NCBI RefSeq assembly: GCF_030646165.1
Contig: NZ_JAUTDO010000001.1
Span: 124,001 to 188,000 of the forward strand
DNA from: Conexibacter sp. CPCC 206217
Lineage (GTDB): Bacteria > Actinomycetota > Thermoleophilia > Solirubrobacterales > Solirubrobacteraceae
Length of the DNA: 64,000 bases
Direction: 5' to 3'
Positions 23,761 to 31,288 of the stretch are shown piece after piece. The position numbers were made by a program, and so were the translations under genes. A model generated the notes under the pieces. That model was not told the DNA's origin and made no database searches. It was given only the letters and a program-made list of their open reading frames with translations. How positions within the stretch are numbered: position 1 is the first letter of the stretch; each line of letters starts with the position of its first letter.

Positions 23761-24105
23761 TCAGGCGCTCGCTCTGCCGAGCTGGCGCAGGGCGCTGACG
23801 ATCAGCGCGTGGGCGCGTCTCGGCCGGTTCGATCTGAAGGCGGCGAGCGCGGCGTCCGCCGCTCTCACGACGTACGGGAACCTGGCGGCGGCACGCAGCC
23901 GGCGCTCGACGCCCTTGCCGTCGCCCGCGCTGAGATCCTGGTCTGCGTAGGCGAGCAGCTCGGCCGTCGCCGCACGCCCGACCGGGTCGCCGGCGGCGTC
24001 GCCGCGGCGGGCGACGATCAATCTGATGCCCGCACGCGCGAAGGGACGCGCCTGGCGGGGCTCGCCTATTGACAGGGCGGCCACCTCGACTCCGCTGGCG
24101 GGCAT
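23761..24105 (-). CDS. Hypothetical protein (114 aa)
   Basis: Not recognised. Codon use is native (GC-rich third positions, several AGA Arg codons), and the composition (Ala/Arg-rich, helix-forming; ERRLRAAARFPYVVRAAD) is plausible for a soluble helical protein, possibly the C-terminal part of something larger. No membrane segment or catalytic motif. A palindromic repeat pair lies just upstream at 24160-24251. It could be a remnant. Confidence 0.35.
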   Translation of the reverse strand: MPASGVEVAALSIGEPRQARPFARAGIRLIVARRGDAAGDPVGRAATAELLAYADQDLSAGDGKGVERRLRAAARFPYVVRAADAALAAFRSNRPRRAHALIVSALRQLGRASA

Positions 24106-24159
24106 CAGCGACCGCGAATCGGGGCGAATCCACGCCGATCCAGGCCAATCCGCCGGAAT

Positions 24160-24177
24160 ACAGCCACTGGTGGCTGT
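24160..24177. repeat. Palindromic repeat, short form
   Basis: ACAGCCAC-TG-GTGGCTGT, 8-bp arms. It shares the core CAGCCACT/AGTGGCTG with four other palindromes in the island (24221, 26377, 26634, 31150) and is flanked by a GATCC/CCAATCC-rich segment also present near 31120. Confidence 0.75.
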
Positions 24178-24220
24178 CGGCAGCGCCGAAGACGATCGGA
24201 TAGGGCCCGATTCGGCCCGT

Positions 24221-24251
24221 TTCAGCCACTCGCAGGGTCCGAGTGGCTGAA
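24221..24251. repeat. Palindromic repeat, 31-bp form
   Basis: TTCAGCCACTCG-N7-CGAGTGGCTGAA, 12-bp perfect arms. Together with about 15 bp of left flank (GATTCGGCCCG) it is almost identical to the copy at 26634-26664. Confidence 0.8.
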
Positions 24252-24306
24252 CGGCGTCAGCCGCCGCCGGGCCGGGCGGTGTGGTGCGGCTGACGGACGC
24301 GCATGG

Positions 24307-24705
24307 TCACCGAACGCCTGGCGTCGCGAGCGTGAGGCCGGCGGCTGCGGCCGCGTCGCTGAGGCGGTGGTCGTAGGCGATGAAGGTGGTCAGGTCGGCG
24401 CGGATCGAGAGCGCGCTCGCGAGGTGGATCGCATCGAGGCTGCGCAGCAGCGTTCCGCCGACGTCTGCGGCCTCGTCGATCACGGCGCCGCTGAGCGGGA
24501 TCACGTCCAGCCCGGCGAGCAGCGTCTTGGCGGCCGGCAGCGCTTCGGGGTTGATGCGCTGGCAGGCGCGCGTCACCTCGACCTTCGCCAGCGCGCTGCT
24601 GACGACAGGGGTCCTCGCGCGTGCCGCGAGCCAGTCGGCCAGGGCGGCGCTCTCAGCCTCTCGGTGCAGCAGCGTCAACAGCGCCGAGGAATCGAGGCAG
24701 ATCAC
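24307..24705 (-). CDS. vapC: VapC-type PIN-domain toxin (ribonuclease)
   Basis: 132 aa, standard PIN length. Acidic catalytic residues sit in CLDSSALLTLL (Asp), KVEVTRAC (Glu), SLDAIHLASAL (Asp) and IAYDHRLSDAA (Asp). GTG start overlaps the antitoxin gene by 4 bp (antitoxin first, toxin second, as in VapBC loci). The toxin should cleave RNA unless bound by the 24702-24977 product. Confidence 0.9.
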   Translation of the reverse strand: MICLDSSALLTLLHREAESAALADWLAARARTPVVSSALAKVEVTRACQRINPEALPAAKTLLAGLDVIPLSGAVIDEAADVGGTLLRSLDAIHLASALSIRADLTTFIAYDHRLSDAAAAAGLTLATPGVR

Positions 24706-24977
24706 GCGCCGTCGGCCCGCAGCTCGTCCAGCACAGCGCCCGTCTCGCACGCGCCGGGCGGCGACGCGAGCGGCTCCGGAAGCTGAAAGGGACGGGACGC
24801 GGGCACGATCTGACCCGCGGCGATCAGCCGCTCCCGCGCCGTCGTCTCAGGATCCGGCGGCACCAACAGCGCGATCAATCTGCCGCGCTCCGTGACCTCA
24901 ACTGTCTCCCCGGCCTTGACACGGGCGAGGTGGCGCGTGGCGTGCTGACGCAGCTCGCGAACACCGATGCGCTCCAT
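24702..24977 (-). CDS. vapB: Phd/YefM-type antitoxin of a VapBC pair
   Basis: 91 aa. The N-terminal DNA-binding region VRELRQHATRHLARVKAGE and ERGRLIALLVP are typical of Phd/YefM antitoxins, and the C-terminal acidic tail would bind the toxin. Its transcript looks leaderless: TACACT lies six bases before the ATG. An imperfect palindrome at 24986-25006 covers the promoter and fits autoregulation. Confidence 0.9.
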   Translation of the reverse strand: MERIGVRELRQHATRHLARVKAGETVEVTERGRLIALLVPPDPETTARERLIAAGQIVPASRPFQLPEPLASPPGACETGAVLDELRADGA

Positions 24978-24983
24978 GGCCGC

Positions 24984-25006
24984 AGTGTAGTACTGGAGGT
25001 GCTACA
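24984..25006 (-). promoter_or_regulatory. VapBC promoter -10 and overlapping operator-like palindrome
   Basis: On the - strand TACACT (24989-24984) precedes the antitoxin ATG by six bases. The 21-bp imperfect palindrome TGTAG-N11-CTACA (24986-25006) overlaps it, the usual place for a toxin-antitoxin autorepressor. Confidence 0.55.
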
Positions 25007-25090
25007 TACCTGTGGGATTGTCACAATTTCGGGCCGGACGATGTCCGGCGCCGCAGACGGCACCGAGATCATGTCGTCCGGCACGTCGAT

Positions 25091-25246
25091 CTAGCGACCA
25101 GCGCGTGACCGATGCAGCGCAGCAACCCAATTCGGCGCCCGTCTGCCGTCGACCTGCCGAGCGGGCAGACGACCCTCACGAACCCACCGGCGAACAGTGT
25201 CGGGGCTCCGGCCGATCCGAGCGGCTGTCTCAGCGATCGTCAGCAT
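25091..25246 (-). CDS. Small helix-turn-helix protein (MerR/excisionase-like), 51 aa
   Basis: Reads MLTIAETAARIGRSPDTVRR then WVREGRLPARQ, a clear MerR-type winged helix-turn-helix of the excisionase/AlpA class. The frame stays open for about 30 more codons upstream of ATG 25246 without a normal start codon, so this may be a fragment of a larger decayed gene. An excisionase-like protein fits the mobile character of the region. Too short for routine ORF calling. Confidence 0.5.
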   Translation of the reverse strand: MLTIAETAARIGRSPDTVRRWVREGRLPARQVDGRRAPNWVAALHRSRAGR

Positions 25247-25479
25247 GCAGTGATCGTGCGCCGTGAAGCGGCGGCGACGGGCCAGCGCTCGTGCTGTAGC
25301 GACCTTGGAGTGCTGCTTGACGAGGCGGGTGGGCCTCGGGAAGATGGGCTACGGCGTCGACCGGTCGCCGAGCTCCTCTGTCGTCAGCGGCTGCGGAGAG
25401 CCCCGGCCTCATATGCGGACGCTCCACACCCGCTGGGATCTGCGCCCAGACCAGCGGCGGGCGAGCGCCCGGCCATCAG

Positions 25480-25953
25480 CCTCTTTCGTCGAGCGATTAC
25501 GAGCAGGCGGATGTCGGCGAGGTCTTGGGCGGCCGGCGGCGCGCTTGAGGGTGATGAGATCGTCGCGGTGGGCGATCGGGACGATCACGTCGCCGAGCGG
25601 GATCTCATGGGCGCGCTCGCGCATCGCGGCGAACGACCCGAGGTGAGCGGGAAGCGTGAGGACGTCGAGCGGACTGTGGGCGGTGATGAGGTGCCATTGG
25701 TCGCTGCTGGCCAGCATCGCGGCGCTCGGACTGATCTGGAGCGTTGGCCCTGCGGGCCGAGTATGCGAGCGCCGAGATCGATGAGCGCTTGGGCGAGGCG
25801 CGTGTAGTTCTCCTTCGACGACGCGATCGTCACGTCGAGGTCTTGGGTCAGCCGCTGGGCGCCGTACACCTGGATCGCCACGCCGCCGATCGTCACGTAG
25901 GCGACGTCGTGGCGGGCAAGCGCACGGAACAGCTCGCTGGCGTCGAACGTCAT
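25480..25953 (-). pseudogene. Nucleotidyltransferase-like gene (DUF6036/AbiEii-like) with two frameshifts
   Basis: Three segments in different frames form one nucleotidyltransferase-like protein. The first is DVAYVTIGGVAIQVYGAQR and LTQDLDVTIA (strand-helix G-G and D-x-D motif). The second, after a shift near 25738, is ISPSAAMLASSDQWHL and LGDVIVPIAHRDDLITLKRA. The third, after a shift near 25527, is QDLADIRLL. Each junction is restored by a single-base indel. The start overlaps the preceding 67-aa gene by 4 bp, like a two-gene toxin-antitoxin unit. Right end approximate. Confidence 0.75.
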
Positions 25954-26153
25954 CGTCTGGAGGCGGCTTGCTGGCCCGCGCGGATCATGCCGGCGCGCAA
26001 TTCTGAGGCCACCTTGTTCCAGCTGATCGCCAGTTCGAGGCGCTCCGCCATCGAACGCTCACGGGCCGCGAGGATCGCCCCAGGATTGGCCAGCGGATCG
26101 CGAACGAACGCGTCAGGCGGCACGATCTGGTTGTCGAAATCCGGCTGGCTCAC
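25950..26153 (-). CDS. Small partner protein of the nucleotidyltransferase (67 aa, antitoxin-like)
   Basis: 67 aa from GTG 26153 (SQPDFDNQIVPPDAFV; ARERSMAERLELAISWNKVA). Family not firmly recognised. The GTG is preferred because TACTCT lies exactly seven bases upstream, matching the leaderless pattern of the island. It overlaps the nucleotidyltransferase start by 4 bp, so it likely is the antidote or helper of that now broken gene. Confidence 0.55.
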   Translation of the reverse strand: MSQPDFDNQIVPPDAFVRDPLANPGAILAARERSMAERLELAISWNKVASELRAGMIRAGQQAASRR

Positions 26154-26376
26154 GCTTCCCAGAGTACCGACAGCCGGTACCGGATCCCAAGCGCAGTTGC
26201 CGGCATCCCCCCTGGACGTCATACAGGCGGCAACGGCGACCGCCGACCTCCTGGAAACCACACAGGAGATCATTGCCCCGCTCTGCCTGGGACATCGGTC
26301 AACATGCGATTCCTATCGCCAGATCGAGCTGGCATCAATCCCGAATGACCGCTTGGAACCGGCGACAACCCCGCCG

Positions 26377-26407
26377 TTCAGCCACTCAAACGCCACGAGT
26401 GGCTGAA
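26377..26407. repeat. Palindromic repeat, 31-bp form
   Basis: TTCAGCCACTC-N9-GAGTGGCTGAA, 11-bp perfect arms, same total length as the copies at 24221 and 26634 but with a different loop (AAACGCCAC). It lies about 45 bp from the terminator of the first tRNA fragment. Confidence 0.8.
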
Positions 26408-26452
26408 AGCCACGGCCGCAGCCGGCGCCCCGCCGCCCGCCCAAGAAACGAA

Positions 26453-26476
26453 AAAGCCCCGCAAATGCGGGGCTTT
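26453..26476 (-). terminator. Intrinsic terminator following the tRNA-His fragment
   Basis: AAAGCCCCGC-N4-GCGGGGCTTT, 10-bp perfect stem, and on the - strand a T-run after it. It directly follows the 3' end of the tRNA remnant as in a genuine tRNA transcription unit. Confidence 0.8.
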
Positions 26477-26483
26477 CATGAGG

Positions 26484-26526
26484 GGTGAGCGAGGGGACCC
26501 GAACCCCCGACCGCCTGGACCACAAT
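26484..26526 (-). repeat. 3' fragment of a tRNA-His gene (candidate att site)
   Basis: On the - strand this reads anticodon loop TTGTGGT (GTG anticodon), stem CCAGG, variable CGGTC, a T-arm GGGGG-TTCGGGT-CCCCT and acceptor half CGCTCAC plus C. The 5' half (acceptor, D-arm, 5' anticodon stem) is absent; sequence diverges from a tRNA exactly at the anticodon loop. The same 41 bp with one mismatch recurs at 31245-31285. Such 3' tRNA pieces are typical att repeats left by tyrosine integrases. Confidence 0.75.
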
Positions 26527-26633
26527 ACACCACTCATTCGCCGCAAAAGGTGCCGATTTGCAGGTCTTTATGCGGGAATTCAGCGGCTCGGAAAGCAATC
26601 GGATTGGGCCGGATTCGGCGCGATTCGGCCCGT

Positions 26634-26664
26634 TTCAGCCACTCGCGGGGTCCGAGTGGCTGAA
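26634..26664. repeat. Palindromic repeat, 31-bp form
   Basis: TTCAGCCACTCG-N7-CGAGTGGCTGAA, 12-bp perfect arms. The left flank GATTCGGCCCG equals that of the 24221 copy. Confidence 0.8.
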
Positions 26665-26737
26665 CGGGCAGGACGGCACCGCCGTCGTTGACCAGTACAT
26701 GCCCCAACCGGCCGCCGGGACTGCTAATGTCACGAAT

Positions 26738-27349
26738 ATGTCCGGTATTCCCGTCGACTCTCGTGACAGTTCTGTGTTGGATCGGCTCTACGAGATCGCC
26801 GAGCCGCAAGGCGGGTTTGTCGCGGCTCGTCAAGCCGTCGAGGCCGGGATCCCCCGCTCGACGCTGTCCTACCACGCGACTGAGAGCGATGCTCTGGAAC
26901 GCGTCGCGCATGGCGTCTACCGCCTGCGTCGCTTTCCGACGCCGCCGCACGCGCACGTCATCGCGGGCTGGCTCGCGCTCGCCAGAGCCGACGCCGTCGT
27001 CTCGCACGAGAGCGCCGCTGAACTGCTGGAGATCACCGACCTGATCCCCGACGTCGTCCACGTCACGCTGCCACGAGCCAAGCGCGGCGTACGCACTCCG
27101 TCCGGCGTGCGTATCCACTTCAGCGACCGGCCGATCGAGCGCCGCCGCGAGGTGCTCGGAGTCCCGGTAACGGGCGCGGAGCGCACGATCGCCGACATGC
27201 TGCGCAGCGACGGCTGGACCGAGCAGAGCGACCTCGCCGTCCGCGAATCGATCCACCACGGCCTCACGACACCCCGCCGCCTGCGCGCCGAACTGCCCGG
27301 GAAGTGGCAGCCTCGCCTGAACGCCGCGCTCGACCATGGCGCGACATGA
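26738..27349 (+). CDS. AbiEi-like antitoxin-family protein (type IV TA-related transcriptional regulator)
   Basis: 203 aa. The N-terminal winged helix (LYEIAEPQGGFVAARQAVE, GIPRSTLSYHA) is followed by the AbiEi-type domain with HGVYRLRRFPTPPH, VSHESAAELLEITDLIP, HVTLPRAKRG and the C-terminal VTGAERTIADMLR. In AbiE systems such a protein represses and neutralises a nucleotidyltransferase toxin; no such toxin follows here, though a broken nucleotidyltransferase lies 0.8 kb away on the other strand. ATG 26738 has TAATGT seven bases upstream (leaderless type). Confidence 0.8.
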   Translation: MSGIPVDSRDSSVLDRLYEIAEPQGGFVAARQAVEAGIPRSTLSYHATESDALERVAHGVYRLRRFPTPPHAHVIAGWLALARADAVVSHESAAELLEITDLIPDVVHVTLPRAKRGVRTPSGVRIHFSDRPIERRREVLGVPVTGAERTIADMLRSDGWTEQSDLAVRESIHHGLTTPRRLRAELPGKWQPRLNAALDHGAT

Positions 27350-27434
27350 AATACGGCAGTGACACCATCGACGGCCGTGCCGGAACCCGAGCCTTCGCTA
27401 GCTCGGAACGGCCGAAGGGCGTAAGCTGACTTGC

Positions 27435-27593
27435 ATGTCGACGCGTCCTGCTGACACCAGCGAGCCGAACCTCGAGCTTCCTGTCGAGGAGCTGCTGCGC
27501 CGTGCGCGGCCGCTGCCGCGGCACGAGGAGATGGTCATCGGAGACCTCAGCGAGGACGAGGGCGCCGCCTTCTTGACTGCCGTCAAGTCGTGA
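27435..27593 (+). CDS. VapB-like antitoxin (52 aa)
   Basis: MSTRPADTSEPNLELPVEEL begins a 52-aa acidic protein ending in FLTAVKS. It is too short for common ORF cut-offs. Its TGA lies inside the GTGA overlap with the PIN toxin gene, the standard coupling of VapBC pairs. TAAGCT lies exactly seven bases before the ATG, predicting a leaderless message. Family of the antitoxin not recognised; assignment rests on size, acidity and position. Confidence 0.7.
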   Translation: MSTRPADTSEPNLELPVEELLRRARPLPRHEEMVIGDLSEDEGAAFLTAVKS

Positions 27594-28018
27594 GCAGCAC
27601 TCGGCCACGCGGGCCGATCGTCATCGACACCGACGTCTTCAGCGCTGACATCGTTCCAGGGTCTCGCCTCGCCGAACGGTACGCACCGATCATCACCGGC
27701 CGCCCGGCGTTCATCTCCTTTCAGACCGCGGCCGAGTTGCGCTACGGCGCGCTCCTTCGCGGATGGGGCCAGCCACGGCTGCTCAAGCTCGAAGCGCTCA
27801 TCGGACGCGTCGAGGTCGTCCATTCAGGACCGGACCTCGTGATGGTCTACGCCCGGTTGCGGGCAACCTGTCAGGCGCACGGCCACGCTCTTGCCCAGCG
27901 CGAGCACAACGCCGACCGCTGGATCGCCGCAACCGCCATCCGCCTCGGCATCCCACTCGTCTCCAACGACAAGATCTACCGCAACGCTCCGGGCCTCGAC
28001 CTGGAGACCTGCGACTAG
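27590..28018 (+). CDS. vapC: VapC-type PIN-domain toxin (ribonuclease)
   Basis: 142 aa. PIN acidic residues: VIDTDVFSAD (Asp), TAAELRYGAL (Glu), HNADRWIAATAIRLG (Asp) and VSNDKIYRN (Asp). GTG start in a GTGA overlap with the 52-aa antitoxin. It is quite different in sequence from the 24307-24705 toxin, so the two pairs are not a recent duplication. Intact frame. Confidence 0.88.
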   Translation: MSSTRPRGPIVIDTDVFSADIVPGSRLAERYAPIITGRPAFISFQTAAELRYGALLRGWGQPRLLKLEALIGRVEVVHSGPDLVMVYARLRATCQAHGHALAQREHNADRWIAATAIRLGIPLVSNDKIYRNAPGLDLETCD

Positions 28019-28127
28019 CAACCTCGCTGGGGCACTCTCCCACCATCGTGGCCAACTAGTTCTTCCTGAACGACGGTCTGCGAGTGAATGTCGAGGCGGG
28101 AGCATCCCATCGGCCGGTCCCAACGGC

Positions 28128-29125
28128 TCACTCTCGCGCGAACTTCTCGATCGCATCGCCGCAAATGGCCATCAGGCCGCTACCCACCAGGCTGATCGTC
28201 TCACAGAAATCGTTCAGTTCCGGTTCGAACCCGAGGTGAGTGGCCCCCGCGAGGTGAATCAGCGTTTCAAAGGTGGGCCGCGCGACCGCCTCAACGAATC
28301 GCTCCGTCGGCCCACCCAGCCACTGACCGTCCTCCAGGAGGACGGTGCCGCCGATACCGCCGGAGTCTCCGTGAACCATGCCGTGCGCACTCGCGACGAG
28401 AAGACGTCGGTGATCCAGGCCGGCAAGCTTCTCCAGCGCGTTCATGCTCGGGCGCGCCCGGCGCCCCTTCGCATTGGTCGCCATCAGGGGGATGGCCCAG
28501 CCGTAAGGCTCACGGAACCTCGAGCTCGCGTCGGACACATCGTGGGTCTGCTCGAGCGCGGCAGCCTTCTTCGAGCGCGACGCCAGCTCTGCGGACGCGA
28601 CCGGACCAACGCCGTGCTCGTCGAAGTAGGCAGCGAGCCGTCGCGTCTGGACCACGAACCCGTGATCCAGATACCGCTGCGCGAGCGCCGCGTCACGTTC
28701 GGCGATTACTCGGGCTGTGACCGCGGCCTCGTGGAGTGCGCGCCAGCGGGCAGCGCCACCGGACCAGAATCCTGCCTGAAGCAAGACCGAATCTCCTGCA
28801 ACACGATGAGAGCGTTGAACTGCTGCAGCGCGAGCACGACGCGCACGGTCTGATGCGAATCATTGAGATCGGCCGCGTCGACCTCGTCGAGCCGCTTCAG
28901 CATCATGAGCCCGTTCTGACCCATGGCAAAGATCACGGCGTCGAGGGCGGCCAGGCCTTCGCTCCATCGCACGCTGATTGCCTGGCTCACATCGGCCGCA
29001 TCGATACGCCGCTTCTCGCGAGAGTCGGCCGCCAAGCTCAGGGTGTCGTGCGCCATCCCCGTGGCGTTGCTCTCCAAGAACTCGCGGAGCTCAGCAAGCG
29101 TGTCGAACCTGGGCATGCAACCCAT
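28128..29125 (-). pseudogene. DUF5677-like protein with a frameshift
   Basis: Two adjacent frames belong to one protein. The N-terminal part ends ...QQFNALIVLQEI and the C-terminal part starts LQAGFWSGGAARWRALHEA, the hallmark segment of DUF5677 (helical proteins seen in defence and mobile regions). Inserting one base near 28788 (ATT CTG GTC TTG) joins them to about 330 residues. Function of the family is not established. Either a real decay event or a sequencing error. Confidence 0.7.
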
Positions 29126-29530
29126 CTTCCTGGACGAGTGCTGGATTCGGGCCGCTCGTCCTCAGTACAGGGGCCTGACGATGACGGACCGCGAAGCTGG
29201 AAGCTTGATGAGGCCCTTGACGTCAAACGGCTTATGCAGGGATCTAACGCTCGATCTGAATCATCAGGTGCAGAGTTGCTTGAGCGTTCGGTCGGCCGAT
29301 CCGCGGCCGATGCCGGGCGCCTCTGAGATCTCCCTGGAAGTCCTCGGCCCTTAACCGATCACGGCGAGGACCTTGTCGCGCTTGTGGCGGCGCATCGTGC
29401 GAGTGCCGTTAGTGGCGCCGGCGCCGTTCCGCCCCCGCCATGGCCGTTTGGAGCCGACACCCTCTCGGCCAGGCGACACAAGAGCCTGCGAGCTGCGCTC
29501 GTGACGATGGGCACGGTTAAGCTTCTCCGG
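29126..29530. other. Intergenic region without a supported gene
   Basis: 405 bp between the divergent DUF5677-like and DUF4917-like loci. No frame has convincing coding character. The only readable element is TAAGCT at 29518-29523, the -10 box of the DUF4917-like gene, seven bases before its ATG. Confidence 0.4.
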
Positions 29531-30599
29531 ATGCCCGAGATCCTGTCTTTTGCCAACGCGATCGCCGCTGCATCGAAGGAGCCGCGTCTGCTCCTCGGCA
29601 ACGGTTTCAGCATTGCGTGGGACTACGAGGCCTTCAGCTATGGCAGCCTGCGGCAGAAGGCGGACTTCGGCAGGCTCCACTGCGACGCTGACGCTGTTCG
29701 CGCAGTTGGAGACGTCGGACTTCGAGGTCGTGATCGAGCGTCTTCGGGCGACCGACGCGATCGTGCGCCTCTATGTTCCAGACTCACCGGTCGCGGAGCA
29801 GGCTGCCAAGGACGCAGAGGTGCTGCGAGACGTGCTCGCCGACGCTTTGGCATCTAACCACCCCGACACGATCGGCAGTATCACCGACAGCCAGTACCGG
29901 AGCGTGCGCACCTTTCTTTCGAACTTCGAGAGCGTCTACGCGCTGAACTACGACCTTCTTCTCTATTGGGCGACGATGAAGGACGAGGACGATTTTGACG
30001 TTCCGAAGGGCGACGGGTTCCGGGCGGACCCGGATGATCCGGACGCGACGTGGGTCACGTGGGACATGGCACAGTCGTGGTCGCAGGAGATCCACTACAT
30101 CCACGGTGCATTGCATCTTTTCGACGCAGGCTCTCGGCTCAAGAAGCTCACCTGGGTTCGCACTGGAATCGCGCTCGTTGACCAGATTCGGGATCAGCTC
30201 GCCGAGCGCAGCTATCCGTTGGTCGTGACCGAAGGAACGAGCACCGACAAGAAGGACAAGATCCTCCACAGCGCCTACCTCAGCAAGGCGTTCCGCAGCT
30301 TCTCGGCCCTCGGTGGCAATCAGGATCTCTTCATCTACGGTCACAGTCTTGCCGAGAGCGACGAGCACATCCTCGATGCGATCGTTCGCGGCAAGATCAG
30401 ACGGATCTTTGTCAGCGTCTACGGAGATCCCGACACAGCCGAGAACAAGACCCTGATCGAACGTGCCTTCTTGCTTGCGGAACGTCGGGCGAACGTCGTG
30501 GCCGAGACCAACCGACGAACCGCGAAGGAACTCTACGTCGCCTTCTACGACGCTGGTTCTGCCGAAGTGTGGGATCTCGCTCCTGGGACTGCGCCTTAG
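29531..30599 (+). pseudogene. DUF4917 (SIR2-like) protein with a frameshift
   Basis: The N-terminal frame from ATG 29531 gives MPEILSFANAIAAA and RLLLGNGFSIAWDYEAFSYG, the nucleotide-binding G-N-G-F-S motif of DUF4917. After a single-base shift near 29680 it continues as LFAQLETSDFEVVIERL, ESVYALNYDLLLYWA, IHYIHGALHLFD (the SIR2-like His region) and DLFIYGHSLAESDEHIL to the stop. Repaired length is about 355 aa. DUF4917 is placed in the SIR2/NADase-like superfamily; a defence role is inference. TAAGCT lies seven bases before the ATG. Confidence 0.75.
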
Positions 30600-30603
30600 C
30601 CGG

Positions 30604-30916
30604 CTAGGACCGGGTCTGGATGGCGTCGAGCGTCGCGTCGATCTCGCTGGTGAGGAGGTAGAGGCCGGTTTCGGTTGGGTCGTCTGGGTGGACGCACTGA
30701 AAACCGCGGCGCTCCCACCATCGACGGGCGCGGTCATGCACGGCGGTCACGACGACGGCGCGGAGCTGCCTTGGTGTTAATCTCAGCCGCCGTAGCGAAC
30801 GTATGCGCGACGAGCGCGGTGCCGACGCCGAGACCAGCATGGGTCCTGTCGACGGCGAGGCGGCCGCGCACCAGCGCGGGTACGGGGATCGGGAGCGTGA
30901 TTGGCGCTGAGTGGCG
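30604..30916 (-). pseudogene. GNAT acetyltransferase remnant (frameshifted, N-terminus lost)
   Basis: The first frame reads RLAVDRTHAGLGVGTALVAH, the acetyl-CoA-binding V/I-x-x-x-x-x-G-x-G segment of TacT/GNAT proteins. A one-base shift near 30770 leads to VVVTAVHDRARRWWERRGF and GLYLLTSEIDATL, the typical C-terminus. The expected first 40-60 residues are not readable. Such GNAT toxins pair with DUF1778-type antitoxins; none is seen. Confidence 0.7.
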
Positions 30917-31149
30917 ATATCGATCGCGGCTGCCCGCCGATGGGCCCTCGGGGTTCCTGACATGCCATCCGGCTCGCACCTTGCCCCCGACGGCCGCACG
31001 CGCACGACAGCGCACCAGGACGGGATCTCGGCCCTGAGCGGCGGATCAGCGAGCAGGGACTCAGCAGCGGCAGGGGGCACGGTGCGTCCTGCGGCAGCGG
31101 CGGTGCGAATCGGGCCGAATCCACCCGATCCAGCCCAATCCACGAAAAT

Positions 31150-31167
31150 ACAGCCACTAGTGGCTGT
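31150..31167. repeat. Palindromic repeat, perfect 18-bp form
   Basis: ACAGCCACTAGTGGCTGT is a perfect palindrome. Its left flank (GATCCAGCCCAATCC) matches the flank of the 24160 copy (GATCCAGGCCAATCC). Confidence 0.8.
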
Positions 31168-31217
31168 AGATGGTCCGGATCAGGCCCGATTCTGCGGCCT
31201 TCCTGAAACAAGAAAAC

Positions 31218-31233
31218 CCCCGCGTTTGCAGGG
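31218..31233 (-). terminator. Terminator remnant after the second tRNA-His fragment
   Basis: On the - strand CCCTGC-aaac-GCGGGG followed by a T-run, one G-U pair in the stem. Same position relative to the tRNA piece as the 26453-26476 terminator, but diverged. Confidence 0.6.
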
Positions 31234-31243
31234 CTTTCTTGAG

Positions 31244-31288
31244 GGTGAGCGAGGGGACTCGAACCCCCGACCGCCTGGACCACAACCA
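31244..31288 (-). repeat. 3' fragment of a tRNA-His gene (candidate att site)
   Basis: On the - strand TGGTTGTGGTCCAGG then CGGTC, GGGGG-TTCGAGT-CCCCT and CGCTCAC: anticodon arm to acceptor end. Identical to the 26484 copy over 41 bp except one base, and three or four bases longer on the 5' side before tRNA similarity is lost. Direct-repeat orientation with that copy, 4.76 kb apart. Confidence 0.75.

Noticed and set aside
23672..24229. 185-codon frame on the - strand near the repeats
   Set aside because: It runs through the palindromic repeats and then reads as Arg-rich shadow of the 114-aa frame.
26484..26526. Intact tRNA gene
   Set aside because: The acceptor 5' strand, D-arm and 5' anticodon stem cannot be found on either strand next to it; only the 3' half is present.
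26313..26546. Possible 77-aa protein reading SRRSGVRVPSLTPHESPA
   Set aside because: This peptide is the well-known false translation of a tRNA 3' end plus terminator; the DNA is the tRNA-His fragment.
29384..29857. Separate 157-aa protein at the start of the DUF4917 locus
   Set aside because: Its useful part (from 29531) is the N-terminus of the DUF4917 protein; the rest is out of frame after the shift near 29680.
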